Origin: Erythrobacter sp047872805
GTDB lineage: Bacteria > Pseudomonadota > Alphaproteobacteria > Sphingomonadales > Sphingomonadaceae
DNA length: 64,000 nt
Direction of reading: 5' to 3'
Assembly: GCF_047872805.1 (NCBI RefSeq)
Contig: NZ_JBLQUK010000006.1
Coordinates: forward strand, 112,742-176,741
Shown here: positions 23,687 through 31,897 of the stretch, in pieces
Layout of the letters: the number at the start of each line of letters is the position of its first letter
How positions within the stretch are numbered: the stretch's first letter is position 1
Program-made: the position numbers and the translations under genes
Notes under the pieces: generated by a model
Database searches by the model: none
Told to the model about the DNA's origin: nothing
Seen by the model: only the letters and a program-made list of their open reading frames with translations

Positions 23687-25618
23687 CTAGGCCTTCTTGT
23701 CGTCGTCGACTTCGGAGAATTCCGCATCGACGACATCTTCGTCCGCAGCATTGTCCGTGGCAGCTTCTTCGCCTGCATCTGCGGCGTCAGGCGCGCTCTC
23801 CTGCGTCTGCTTGTAGATTTGCTCGCCCATTTTCATCGCCGCTTGGGTCAATTCCTGAGCCTTGGCGTTGATGTCATCGGCGTCGCCGCCTTCGAGCGCG
23901 GTCTTGGTCGCGGCAAGCGCTTCCTCAACCGCAGCCTTGGTTTCGGCGTCGATCTTGTCGCCGTTTTCCTCAAGCTGCTTTTCGGTTGCATGGACAAGGC
24001 TATCTGCCTGATTGCGGGCCTCTGCCGCAGCGCGGCGCTTCTTGTCCTCTTCAGCGAATTTTTCTGCGTCCTGCACCATCTGGTCGATGTCGCTGTCCGA
24101 CAGACCGCCCGAAGCCTGAATCTTGATCGTCTGTTCCTTGCCGGTGCCCTTGTCCCGGGCAGCAACGCTGACGATGCCGTTGGCGTCGATGTCAAAGGTC
24201 ACCTCGATCTGCGGCACGCCGCGCGGTGCAGGCGGGATGCCGACAAGGTCGAAATTGCCGAGCAGCTTGTTATCCGCAGCCATTTCGCGCTCGCCCTGAA
24301 AGACCTTGATCGTTACCGCGTTCTGATTGTCTTCGGCGGTCGAATAGGTCTGGGTCTTTTTGGTCGGGATCGTCGTGTTGCGGTCGATCATGCGGGTGAA
24401 CACGCCGCCCAGCGTTTCAATCCCCAGCGACAGCGGGGTCACGTCGAGCAGCAGCACATCCTTAACATCGCCCTGCAGCACACCCGCCTGAATGGCCGCG
24501 CCCATGGCGACGACTTCATCGGGGTTCACGCCGGTGTGCGGCTTGGCTTCGAAGAACTTCTCCACCACTTCGCGCACTTTCGGCATACGGGTCATGCCGC
24601 CGACCAGGATCACTTCGTCGATTTCATCCTTGGAAACGCCCGCATCAGCCAGCGCTTTCTTGCACGGGTCGAGCGTCCGGTTGATAAGCGAGCCGACCAG
24701 CTTTTCAAGATCGGCACGGGTGATCGTTTCGACCAGATGGAGCGGAGTTGAAGAACCGCCTTCCATCCGCGCGGTGATGAACGGCAGATTGATCTCGGTA
24801 GAGGCCGAGCTGGACAGCTCAATCTTCGCCTTCTCAGCCGCTTCCTTCAGACGTTGAAGCGCGAGCTTGTCGGTCTTCAGATCCATGTTTTCCTTTTTCT
24901 TGAAGGAATCAGCGAGATATTCGACAATCGCATTGTCAAAATCTTCGCCGCCAAGGAAGGTGTCGCCATTGGTCGATTTGACCTCAAACACGCCGTCCCC
25001 GATTTCAAGGATCGAAACGTCGAAAGTGCCGCCGCCAAGGTCATAGACGGCGATGGTCTTGCCATCTTCCTTGTCCATGCCATAGGCGAGCGCCGCAGCA
25101 GTCGGTTCGTTGATGATGCGCAGCACTTCGAGCCCGGCGATCTGCCCGGCATCCTTGGTCGCCTGACGCTGAGCGTCGTTGAAATAGGCCGGAACGGTGA
25201 TAACCGCCTGCGTCACTTCTTCGCCAAGATAGCTTTCGGCGGTTTCTTTCATCTTTTGCAGGATGAATGCCGAAACCTGGCTGGGCGAATAATCCTCCGA
25301 CCCCGCCTTGACCCAGGCATCTCCGTTTTTGCCCTTGACGATGGTGTAGGGAACGATGTCCATGTCTTTCTTGGTCGTGGGGTCATCGAACCGGCGACCG
25401 ATCAGACGCTTGATCGCAAACAGGGTGTTGTCGGGGTTGGTCACCGCCTGACGCTTGGCCGGCTGACCGATCAGGCGTTCACCGTCCTTGGTGAAAGCAA
25501 CAATCGAAGGCGTCGTGCGCGCACCTTCGGAATTTTCGATAACCTTGGGTTTGCCGCCGTCCATTACCGCAACGCAGCTGTTGGTCGTGCCAAGGTCGAT
25601 ACCGATTACTTTACCCAT
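23687..25618 (-). CDS. dnaK: Chaperone DnaK (Hsp70)
   Basis: The 643-residue Hsp70 has the N-terminal ATPase domain with GIDLGTTNSCVAVMDG (residues 5-20) and DLGGGTFDVSIL, the linker VLLLDVTPLSLGIETLGG (about 388-405), the substrate-binding domain and a helical lid ending in an acidic tail (...DAEFSEVDDDKKA). All signature motifs are intact and length is typical. An RpoH-type promoter lies at 25705-25735, giving a leader of roughly 80 bases. It is divergent from the copper chaperone gene. It partners DnaJ just downstream and GrpE at 27.6-28.2 kb. Confidence 0.98.
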   Translation of the reverse strand: MGKVIGIDLGTTNSCVAVMDGGKPKVIENSEGARTTPSIVAFTKDGERLIGQPAKRQAVTNPDNTLFAIKRLIGRRFDDPTTKKDMDIVPYTIVKGKNGDAWVKAGSEDYSPSQVSAFILQKMKETAESYLGEEVTQAVITVPAYFNDAQRQATKDAGQIAGLEVLRIINEPTAAALAYGMDKEDGKTIAVYDLGGGTFDVSILEIGDGVFEVKSTNGDTFLGGEDFDNAIVEYLADSFKKKENMDLKTDKLALQRLKEAAEKAKIELSSSASTEINLPFITARMEGGSSTPLHLVETITRADLEKLVGSLINRTLDPCKKALADAGVSKDEIDEVILVGGMTRMPKVREVVEKFFEAKPHTGVNPDEVVAMGAAIQAGVLQGDVKDVLLLDVTPLSLGIETLGGVFTRMIDRNTTIPTKKTQTYSTAEDNQNAVTIKVFQGEREMAADNKLLGNFDLVGIPPAPRGVPQIEVTFDIDANGIVSVAARDKGTGKEQTIKIQASGGLSDSDIDQMVQDAEKFAEEDKKRRAAAEARNQADSLVHATEKQLEENGDKIDAETKAAVEEALAATKTALEGGDADDINAKAQELTQAAMKMGEQIYKQTQESAPDAADAGEEAATDNAADEDVVDAEFSEVDDDKKA

Positions 25619-25704
25619 ATTTTCCCATCCATTGGATCATAGTTGGACACCGCGCCTTGCGTTTCCCGAAATTGGCGAAACGGTTCGGCGGCTCGAATAT
25701 GGGG

Positions 25705-25735
25705 CGGATATAGGTGCGGTTTCGCTTGGCACAAG
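25705..25735 (-). promoter_or_regulatory. RpoH (sigma-32) promoter of dnaK
   Basis: On the minus strand CTTG is followed after 17 bases by CCTATATCCG, an exact fit to the alphaproteobacterial RpoH consensus CTTG-N17/18-CYTATNTNNG. The predicted start site is about 80 bases before the dnaK ATG. Confidence 0.8.
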
Positions 25736-25797
25736 AACACCAAGGGCCTAGTTTTTCGCCTATCCCCGATCACGGGCACAACAAGGACAGAACCAGA

Positions 25798-26301
25798 ATG
25801 ACCACATACAGGATTGCCGCAGCTACGAAACGGGCAGCAACTGCGCTCGCGTTGGGCGCAACTTTCGCATTGGCCGCTTGCGGTTCCGAGGCCGAAACCG
25901 TGGCGTCCGCGCCCGAAGGCGTAATCGAAGGTGTGACGATCGAGAATGCGCGGATGGTGCTGGCCCCGGTGCAAGGCAATCCGGCGGCGGTCTATTTCGA
26001 TTTCTCCTACAATGGGGACCGCGCCTTTTCGCTCGGCCGGGTATCGGTCGAAGGGACGCAAAGTGCGATGATGCATCAATTTGGCGAATATGATTTCAAG
26101 GTGCAGATGATGGAAGCGCTGCCGATCCCGGTGACCAATGGCACCAAGGTCGAATTCAAGCCGGGCGATTATCACGTCATGGCGTTTGAAGTGTCCCCTG
26201 ATCTCAAACCCGGAGACACCACTGAAGTTACCTTGACCGTGTCAGGCGGGGACAAGCACAAATTCACCGCAGACATCCGCGCCGCCGGGGAAGAGCGCTG
26301 A
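25798..26301 (+). CDS. Periplasmic copper chaperone PCu(A)C, lipoprotein
   Basis: The 167-residue protein has an N-terminal signal with a lipobox (FALAAC, cysteine about residue 27), so it is probably a lipoprotein. The PCu(A)C fold carries the copper-binding H(M)X10MX21HXM motif: MMHQFGEYDFKVQMM, then GDYHVMAF. It would deliver Cu(I) to the CuA or CuB site of cytochrome oxidase in the periplasm. The ATG at 25798 is preceded by an AGGACAGAA stretch. It is divergent from dnaK, and its stop codon overlaps the putative start of the next gene, so the two appear coupled. Confidence 0.9.
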   Translation: MTTYRIAAATKRAATALALGATFALAACGSEAETVASAPEGVIEGVTIENARMVLAPVQGNPAAVYFDFSYNGDRAFSLGRVSVEGTQSAMMHQFGEYDFKVQMMEALPIPVTNGTKVEFKPGDYHVMAFEVSPDLKPGDTTEVTLTVSGGDKHKFTADIRAAGEER

Positions 26302-26795
26302 ACTCTGCTCCTGCCTGCCCGATTGGCGGAGAGCGGCACCTTACGCCGGGCGAGGTCGCGCTGGCTCGCACGGTGTTCGGCGATGCCATAGAATATGGCG
26401 AAGTAAAAATCCGGCGGCGCAAATGGTTTGCCTTGCAACCCAAGCGTGTAACCATGGCGCCGCGCGGCCATTTGCACTTTCATCCCGGCGGAGACACCTA
26501 TTGCGATGATTTTTCCGCGCAGAACGTGCTGCGTCAGGGGCTGCTAATACATGAATTGACCCATGTCTGGCAGACGCAGCAACATGGCAATTGGTATCTC
26601 CTGCTCAACCGTCATCCGTTCTGCCGCTATTCATATAGCCTGATGCCCGGACAGCCTTTTCGTGCCTATGGCATCGAACAACAGGCCGAAATCGTGAAGC
26701 ACGCATTCTGGTTGCGGCACGGGGTCAGGATGGCGGGGATTGCGGATAAATCGGCCTATGACGTGCTGGTCAAATTCGACGGCGCAACTTTGTAG
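26298..26795 (+). CDS. Small HExxH putative zinc protein (DUF4157/Vgr-related type), possible CTG start
   Basis: The 165-residue protein contains LIHELTHVWQTQQH, a HExxH zinc site, within a domain that resembles DUF4157 / Vgr-related proteins. Homology-like sequence (HLTPGEVALARTVFGDAIEYG) extends upstream of the first GTG (26373), but the open frame from 26226 contains no ATG, GTG or TTG before it. A CTG at 26298 lies just after GGGGAAGAG and overlaps the previous stop (CTGA), matching the coupling style elsewhere here. The start is therefore proposed as CTG; an N-terminally truncated gene is the alternative. There is no signal peptide, so it is likely cytoplasmic. Proteolytic activity is unproven. 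Confidence 0.65.
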   Translation: MNSAPACPIGGERHLTPGEVALARTVFGDAIEYGEVKIRRRKWFALQPKRVTMAPRGHLHFHPGGDTYCDDFSAQNVLRQGLLIHELTHVWQTQQHGNWYLLLNRHPFCRYSYSLMPGQPFRAYGIEQQAEIVKHAFWLRHGVRMAGIADKSAYDVLVKFDGATL

Positions 26796-26898
26796 ATGAA
26801 TTTGCCGTAGCGCGCCCCAACGGCACCTGAAAAAAGCGATTGGCGCATGCCTGATGCCGCGTTAGCTCCCCTGAAAGCTGAGGTTAAAGGAGACCGTC

Positions 26899-27567
26899 AT
26901 GATCACCGCAGGAAAGCACGAAGGCGCGCATGTCATCACCCTTGACGATGGTAAGGTGAACGCGCTTAACAAGGAAAAGCTGGACGCTCTGGTGGCGGCG
27001 CTTGCAGAATCCGCCAGCGACCACGCGCCAGTTGTGATCCGGGGGCGCAAGGGCATTTTCTCTGCCGGATTTGATCTAAAGGGTTTTGCAGCCGGACCGC
27101 AGACCGCAATCGCGCAATTGCAGGCGGGCAAGGATGCTATCCTTGCCATTCTGCGCCACCCTGCCCCGGTGGTGACCGTCTGCGAAGGCCACGCCTATCC
27201 GATGGGCGCGTTCCTGATGCTGGCGGCGGACCGCGCCATCGGCACCGAAGGCGATTTCGTCTGCGGCATGAATGAAAGCGCAATCGGAATGGCGCTGCCA
27301 ATATATCCGATGATATTGGGCGCAGCGCGGCTCAATCCGGCCGGGCGCAAGGCGGTCGCCACCGCGCGGATGTTCACCCCGCACGAAGCACGCGAGGCGG
27401 GATATTTCGACGATGTCGCCGCGCCAGCGGATGTCGATGCGCTGCTGTCCAAGGTGTTGGGAGAGCTCAAAGCTCTCAATGCCGGAGCATTTGCCGCCAA
27501 CAAATCGGCGATGAACCGTCAGCTCATCGCCGATATAGAAGCCAGCCCGCTTCCCGATTTCGGCTAA
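26899..27567 (+). CDS. Enoyl-CoA hydratase/isomerase (crotonase) family protein
   Basis: The 222-residue protein has the crotonase fold: IRGRKGIFSAGFDLKGF (about 47-63) forms the first oxyanion-hole region, and CEGHAYPMGAFLMLAADRAI (about 95-114) the second, with the Gly of the hole at PMGA. The usual catalytic glutamates are not obvious: the second region lacks the GGG-E arrangement, so the reaction may be isomerisation, thioester hydrolysis or something else. It is shorter than typical 255-270-residue members because the C-terminal helices are reduced. GGAGACC precedes the ATG. It converges with grpE, with six bases between the stop codons. Confidence 0.85.
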   Translation: MITAGKHEGAHVITLDDGKVNALNKEKLDALVAALAESASDHAPVVIRGRKGIFSAGFDLKGFAAGPQTAIAQLQAGKDAILAILRHPAPVVTVCEGHAYPMGAFLMLAADRAIGTEGDFVCGMNESAIGMALPIYPMILGAARLNPAGRKAVATARMFTPHEAREAGYFDDVAAPADVDALLSKVLGELKALNAGAFAANKSAMNRQLIADIEASPLPDFG

Positions 27568-27573
27568 AGGCTG

Positions 27574-28164
27574 TTACCCCGGCTTTTTGGCCACGGCGAC
27601 CATTGCGGGGCGCAGCAGGCGGTCCTTTATCATCCAGCCTGCTTGCATTTCCTGAATAACCGTGCCCGGTTCGTGTTCGTCGCTGGGGATTTCCAGCATC
27701 GCCTGATGCTGGTTCGGGTCAAGCGGCATGCCCATTGCGGCCACACGTTCGATACCGTTTTGTTTGAACACCTTTTCAAGCTCGCGCTGGGTCGCCTCTA
27801 GCCCGATCACGAGCCCTTTCATCTTGTCATCTCCGCGCAGGCTCTCCGGGATCGCCTCAATCGCGCGCGACAGATTGTCGGCCACGCTCAATATATCGCG
27901 GGCAAAGCCGGTCGCGGCATAATTGCGTGCATCAACGATGTCTTTCTCTGCACGGCGGCGCACATTCTGTGTTTCGGCCTTGGCATAGAGCACGTCCTGC
28001 TTTGCCGCCTCAAGATCGCGGCGCAGATTTTCCAACGCCTCGCCAATTGGATCGGGGCCAGCAGCCTCACACGAATCCTCATCATCAACGAGAAATTCGT
28101 CCGGTACGCCCTTCAATTCTGCTTCTGCCGCAGCATCATACTGCGGTTTGTCATTGTCGATCAT
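27574..28164 (-). CDS. grpE: Nucleotide exchange factor GrpE
   Basis: The 196-residue protein releases ADP from DnaK. It has an acidic disordered N-terminus, a long coiled coil (about residues 45-100, NLRRDLEAAKQDVLYAKAETQ) and the C-terminal beta domain with the GrpE signature (GMPLDPNQHQAMLEIPSDEHEPGTV region). The ATG at 28164 starts MIDNDKPQ; a TTG seven codons upstream is possible but has no better ribosome site. It lies 17 bases after hrcA on the same strand, so hrcA-grpE form an operon that would share the RpoH-like promoter. Confidence 0.96.
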   Translation of the reverse strand: MIDNDKPQYDAAAEAELKGVPDEFLVDDEDSCEAAGPDPIGEALENLRRDLEAAKQDVLYAKAETQNVRRRAEKDIVDARNYAATGFARDILSVADNLSRAIEAIPESLRGDDKMKGLVIGLEATQRELEKVFKQNGIERVAAMGMPLDPNQHQAMLEIPSDEHEPGTVIQEMQAGWMIKDRLLRPAMVAVAKKPG

Positions 28165-28181
28165 ATGTTCTGAATATCCAT

Positions 28182-29258
28182 TCAAGCAATGAGTTTGCCC
28201 AGAGAACGACCAAGGGTTTGCCCCAAGGACCGCGCCGTCAGATCAACCATGGGGACCACGCGCGCGTAATTCAACCTTGTCGGACCGATCACCCCCAGCA
28301 CTCCGACCACCCTGCCCTCCATATCTCGGTAGGGCGAGGCAATCACCGAAGAACCGGAAAGCCCGAACAATCGGTTCTCGCTGCCGATGAAAATCCGCGT
28401 GGCATTGGCATCGCGCGCGCTTTCGAGCAGTGCCGAGACCGATTGCTTGTTTTCCAGATCATCGAGCAGCGATCGGACCCGCTCAATATCGCCCATCGCC
28501 GCCTCGTCCAGCAGATTGGCAGCGCCGCGCACGATCAGCACGGGGCGGGCATCGGCATCCTTGCTCCACACCGCCAGCCCGCGTTCGACCAGATCACGGC
28601 TCGCCTGATCGAGCTGGGTTTTGCCCGCAGCGATTTCGGCATGCATCGCCTGCGAGGCTTCGGCAAGGGTTCGCCCGGCGAGGCGCGAGGTGATGTAATT
28701 GCTTGCCGCCTCCAATGAACCAGCAGCAGCACCGTTCACTGCATTGGCCATGTCGAAGACACGGTTTTCAACCCCGCCATCTTCTCCGACCAGCACCGCC
28801 AGCGCGCGGCCCTGTCCCAATGCCACCAGGCTGAACTGCGCCAGCCGTTGTTCACGCGGGGGAACCATGACCATCCCGGCCGCACCCGACAGCTCGGAAA
28901 GCAGCGCGCTGGTCTGCTGTAATGCCTGTTCCACCGGTCCGCTTTCCGAAAGCCGGGCCTCGATCTGCGCGCGTTCCTCAGCGGTCGGTTCGGACACGCG
29001 CATCATGCCATCCACGAAAATGCGCAGGCCCGCATCGGTCGGCATCCGCCCTGCGCTGGTATGCGGAGCGGCGAGCAGGCCGAGGCTTTCGAGGTCTGCG
29101 AGAACCGAGCGGATCGATGCGGACGACAGGTTGATTCCGCTATCGCCTGAAAGCGTCTTTGACCCCACTGGCTGTCCGCTTTCGAGATATTCCTCCACCA
29201 CGCGCCGAAAAATGTCGCGCGCTCGGATCGTGAGTTCGGTGATGGGAGGAGACGCCAT
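28182..29258 (-). CDS. hrcA: Heat-inducible transcription repressor HrcA
   Basis: The 358-residue repressor binds CIRCE elements and controls heat-shock genes. The N-terminal winged helix (TELTIRARDIFRRVVEEYLE...) is followed by IVGSKTL-like GQPVGSKTLSGDSGINLSSASIR (about 30-52), and the C-terminal dimerisation/effector domain ends with VLGVIGPTRLNYARVVPMVD. The ATG at 29258 agrees with the family; 42 additional upstream codons are not conserved. No CIRCE element is visible in the window, so its targets (usually groESL) lie elsewhere. The ATG is only four bases beyond an RpoH-like -10 element, with no Shine-Dalgarno sequence, implying a leaderless message. Confidence 0.95.
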   Translation of the reverse strand: MASPPITELTIRARDIFRRVVEEYLESGQPVGSKTLSGDSGINLSSASIRSVLADLESLGLLAAPHTSAGRMPTDAGLRIFVDGMMRVSEPTAEERAQIEARLSESGPVEQALQQTSALLSELSGAAGMVMVPPREQRLAQFSLVALGQGRALAVLVGEDGGVENRVFDMANAVNGAAAGSLEAASNYITSRLAGRTLAEASQAMHAEIAAGKTQLDQASRDLVERGLAVWSKDADARPVLIVRGAANLLDEAAMGDIERVRSLLDDLENKQSVSALLESARDANATRIFIGSENRLFGLSGSSVIASPYRDMEGRVVGVLGVIGPTRLNYARVVPMVDLTARSLGQTLGRSLGKLIA

Positions 29259-29262
29259 GTGG

Positions 29263-29294
29263 CTTGAATAGGCAAAGCATCTGATTTCGCCAAG
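29263..29294 (-). promoter_or_regulatory. RpoH-like promoter of hrcA-grpE
   Basis: On the minus strand CTTG is followed after 18 bases by CCTATTCAAG, which departs from CYTATNTNNG at one position. The -10 ends four bases before the hrcA ATG, so transcription would start at or almost at the first codon. Confidence 0.6.
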
Positions 29295-29399
29295 TCTGCG
29301 GCTTGCACCCACCAGACATTTGGACCGGAGCTTGCCCCCTGCGCTGTTCACAGCCAAACCGCGCAGCGACACAGCGACTCGCAAACAAGGATCCTAACC

Positions 29400-30113
29400 A
29401 TGCGCCCATCAGGACGCGCGCCCGACGAAATGCGCGCCATCACCATCGAAACCGGCTTTACCAAACATGCCGAGGGTTCGTGTCTCATCAGCTTTGGCGG
29501 AACGCGGGTGCTATGCACGGCGAGCGTTGAGAAAGGCGTGCCGCCGTGGCTGCGCGGCAAGGGCGAAGGCTGGGTGACGGGCGAATATTCGATGTTGCCG
29601 CGCGCCACCCACACCCGCGGCGCACGCGAAGCGGCACGCGGAAAGCAATCGGGACGGACGCAGGAAATTCAGAGGCTGATCGGGCGCTCCTTGCGCGCCG
29701 TGGTCGATCTGCAAAAGCTTGGGGAGCGGCAGATCACGCTCGATTGCGATGTGATTCAGGCCGACGGCGGCACCCGCACCGCCTCGATTTCGGGCGCATG
29801 GGTCGCATTGCGACTGGCGGTCAATGGCCTGATCGAATCGGGCGCGATCAAAAACGATCCGATTACTGCACAAGTCGCGGCGATTTCCTGCGGCATTTAC
29901 AAGGGCACACCGGTGCTCGACCTGGATTATGACGAGGATTCAAGCGCCGATGCCGACGCCAATTTTGTTCTGATCGAAGGCGGCAAAATCGCCGAGGTGC
30001 AGGCCACGGCAGAGGGCGCAACCTATGATGAGGAAGCGCTGCTGCGCTTGCTCCGTCTAGCCCGGATAGGCTGCGACGGAATTTTCGCTGCACAATTGGA
30101 TGCGGTAAAATGA
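29400..30113 (+). CDS. rph: Ribonuclease PH
   Basis: The 237-residue phosphorolytic 3'-5' exoribonuclease trims tRNA 3' ends. It shows RPSGRAPDEMRAITIETGF at the N-terminus, the STYPE-like YSMLPRATHTR with REAARGKQSGRTQEIQRLIGRSLRAV (phosphate-binding arginines), and LDCDVIQADGGTRTASISG. All are typical of full-length RNase PH. AAGGA lies ten bases upstream of the ATG. The TGA overlaps the rdgB ATG (ATGA). The conserved rph-rdgB-hemW order is common in Alphaproteobacteria. It is divergent from hrcA. Confidence 0.97.
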   Translation: MRPSGRAPDEMRAITIETGFTKHAEGSCLISFGGTRVLCTASVEKGVPPWLRGKGEGWVTGEYSMLPRATHTRGAREAARGKQSGRTQEIQRLIGRSLRAVVDLQKLGERQITLDCDVIQADGGTRTASISGAWVALRLAVNGLIESGAIKNDPITAQVAAISCGIYKGTPVLDLDYDEDSSADADANFVLIEGGKIAEVQATAEGATYDEEALLRLLRLARIGCDGIFAAQLDAVK

Positions 30114-30736
30114 CCCGGCTGGGGGGCGGGTCGCTGGTGATAGCGACGCACAATGCGGGCAAGCTGAAAGAGATTTCGGCGCTGCTTGCCCCATATGGGG
30201 TGAAGTGCATTTCCGCAGGCTCGCTCGGCTTGCCCGAGCCGGCTGAGACCGGCACCACATTTGTGCAGAATGCACTCATCAAGGCGCGCGCGGCTGCGCA
30301 GGCTTCGGGTCTGGCAGCGCTCGCCGATGACAGCGGGCTGAGCGTCGATGCGCTGGACGGGCGGCCCGGTGTCTACACCGCAGATTGGGCCGAACGGCAG
30401 TGGTTCGAAGGCGCGCCGGGGCGCGACTGGCACATGGCGATGGGCAAAGTCGAAGGGATGCTGCAAGCCATTGGCCCCGAGACCGACCGAACGGCCGCGT
30501 TTCATTGCGTGCTGGCTGTCGCTTGGCCCGGCGGCGAACACGCTGTTTACGAAGGGAAATGTGCGGGCTCGCTGACCTGGCCGCCGCGCGGAGCATTGGG
30601 TTTTGGCTATGACCCGGTGTTTGTGCCCGAAGGCCGTCAAGAGACATTTGCCGAAATCGCGCCAGAAGAAAAGCACGCCATCAGCCACCGCGCCGATGCC
30701 TTTGCGAAACTGGTCGCGGATCAATTTGGCGGCTAG
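30110..30736 (+). CDS. rdgB: Non-canonical purine NTP pyrophosphatase (RdgB/HAM1)
   Basis: The 208-residue enzyme hydrolyses dITP, XTP and related nucleotides to monophosphates and keeps them out of DNA and RNA. Motifs include LVIATHNAGKLKEI (about 8-21), AALADDSGLSVDALDGRPGV (about 64-83) with the metal-binding aspartates, and the C-terminal GFGYDPVFVPEG...SHRADAF. It is complete. Its start overlaps the rph stop by four bases and it is followed by hemW nine bases later, so the three are probably one transcript. Confidence 0.96.
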   Translation: MTRLGGGSLVIATHNAGKLKEISALLAPYGVKCISAGSLGLPEPAETGTTFVQNALIKARAAAQASGLAALADDSGLSVDALDGRPGVYTADWAERQWFEGAPGRDWHMAMGKVEGMLQAIGPETDRTAAFHCVLAVAWPGGEHAVYEGKCAGSLTWPPRGALGFGYDPVFVPEGRQETFAEIAPEEKHAISHRADAFAKLVADQFGG

Positions 30737-30745
30737 AACCGCCGC

Positions 30746-31897
30746 ATGGCCCGCGCACTCTATATTCACTGGCCCTTCTGCGCGAAGAAATGCCCCTATT
30801 GCGACTTCAATTCGCATGTCCGCGACAGTGTTGATGTCGCCCTGTGGAAGTCTGCGCTGCTGGCCGATATGCGCGCGGAAGCGGCGGCGGCGGGGGACGA
30901 GACGCTGACCTCGATCTTCTTTGGCGGCGGCACCCCATCGCTGATGCCGCCCGCGCTGGTCGAGCGCCTGCTGCAAGAAGCGCAAGTTTTATGGGGGTTT
31001 GCACCCGATATCGAAATCACGCTGGAGGCCAATCCCTCCTCCGTCGAAGCCGCCAATTTCGCCGATTTGGCATTGGCGGGGATCAACCGCGTATCGCTTG
31101 GCGTGCAGTCGCTGGAGGACGCGGAGCTGCGCTGGTTGGGGCGGCTTCACGGGGTGCAAGAAGCTTTAAGGGCGCTGCAACTCGCTCAAACATGCTTTCA
31201 AAGGGTGAGTTTTGACCTGATCTATGCCCTGCCCGATCAGACCCCTGCGCAATGGGAGGCGCAGCTTACGCAGGCGCTGTCATTCGGCACCTCGCACCTG
31301 TCGCTTTACCAGCTCACCATCGAGCCGGGGACCCGGTTTGAAACGGATGTGCGGCGCGGGCGCTTTGCTCCGCTGGATGATGACCGCGCGGCTGACCTCT
31401 ATGCACTGACTCAGCAACTCACCGCCAGCGCGGGCCTGCCGGCTTATGAGACCAGCAATCACGCCCGCCCCGGTCAGGAAAGCCGGCACAACCTTACCTA
31501 TTGGCGGTATCAGGATTACGCCGGGATCGGCCCCGGCGCGCATGGCAGGCGGGGTGGTTTTGCGACAGTGCGGCACAAGAAGCCGGAGAATTTCCTCAAA
31601 GCCGTGGCGACACGCGGTCACGGCATAGCCGAACAGACCATGCTGCACCAAGACGAGCAAGTGTCCGAGGCGCTGCTCATGGGCCTGCGCCTTGCCGAGG
31701 GGATCGACCTTGCCGCGCTGGAGCAACGGTTCGCGCGCGAACGCTCGACGATGGTGAGCGAAAAGGCGCTGGCGACCTACACCGATCTCGGGTTCGTCTG
31801 GCAGCGCGGGACCCGCATCGGGATCAATCCCAATGGCATGGCCGTGCTCAACACTCTGATCGAGGTCCTGGTGGCGGATGGGCTGGTGCAGGCATGA
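30746..31897 (+). CDS. hemW: Radical SAM heme chaperone HemW
   Basis: The 383-residue protein is of the HemN-like group and carries the radical-SAM cluster motif CAKKCPYCDF (cysteines about residues 12, 16 and 19) followed by GGGTPSLM, and NPSSVEAANFADLALAGINRVSLGVQS. It lacks the N-terminal extension of true oxygen-independent coproporphyrinogen oxidases, and the first cysteine motif is CX3CX2C without the extra cysteine of HemN, which fits HemW (heme trafficking). The C-terminal winged-helix-like region begins near ALLMGLRLAEGIDL. The stop overlaps the xerC start (ATGA). Confidence 0.92.
   Translation: MARALYIHWPFCAKKCPYCDFNSHVRDSVDVALWKSALLADMRAEAAAAGDETLTSIFFGGGTPSLMPPALVERLLQEAQVLWGFAPDIEITLEANPSSVEAANFADLALAGINRVSLGVQSLEDAELRWLGRLHGVQEALRALQLAQTCFQRVSFDLIYALPDQTPAQWEAQLTQALSFGTSHLSLYQLTIEPGTRFETDVRRGRFAPLDDDRAADLYALTQQLTASAGLPAYETSNHARPGQESRHNLTYWRYQDYAGIGPGAHGRRGGFATVRHKKPENFLKAVATRGHGIAEQTMLHQDEQVSEALLMGLRLAEGIDLAALEQRFARERSTMVSEKALATYTDLGFVWQRGTRIGINPNGMAVLNTLIEVLVADGLVQA

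Noticed and set aside
29259..29399. A CIRCE operator was looked for upstream of hrcA and dnaK.
   Set aside because: No TTAGCACTC-N9-GAGTGCTAA-like dyad is present in either interval.
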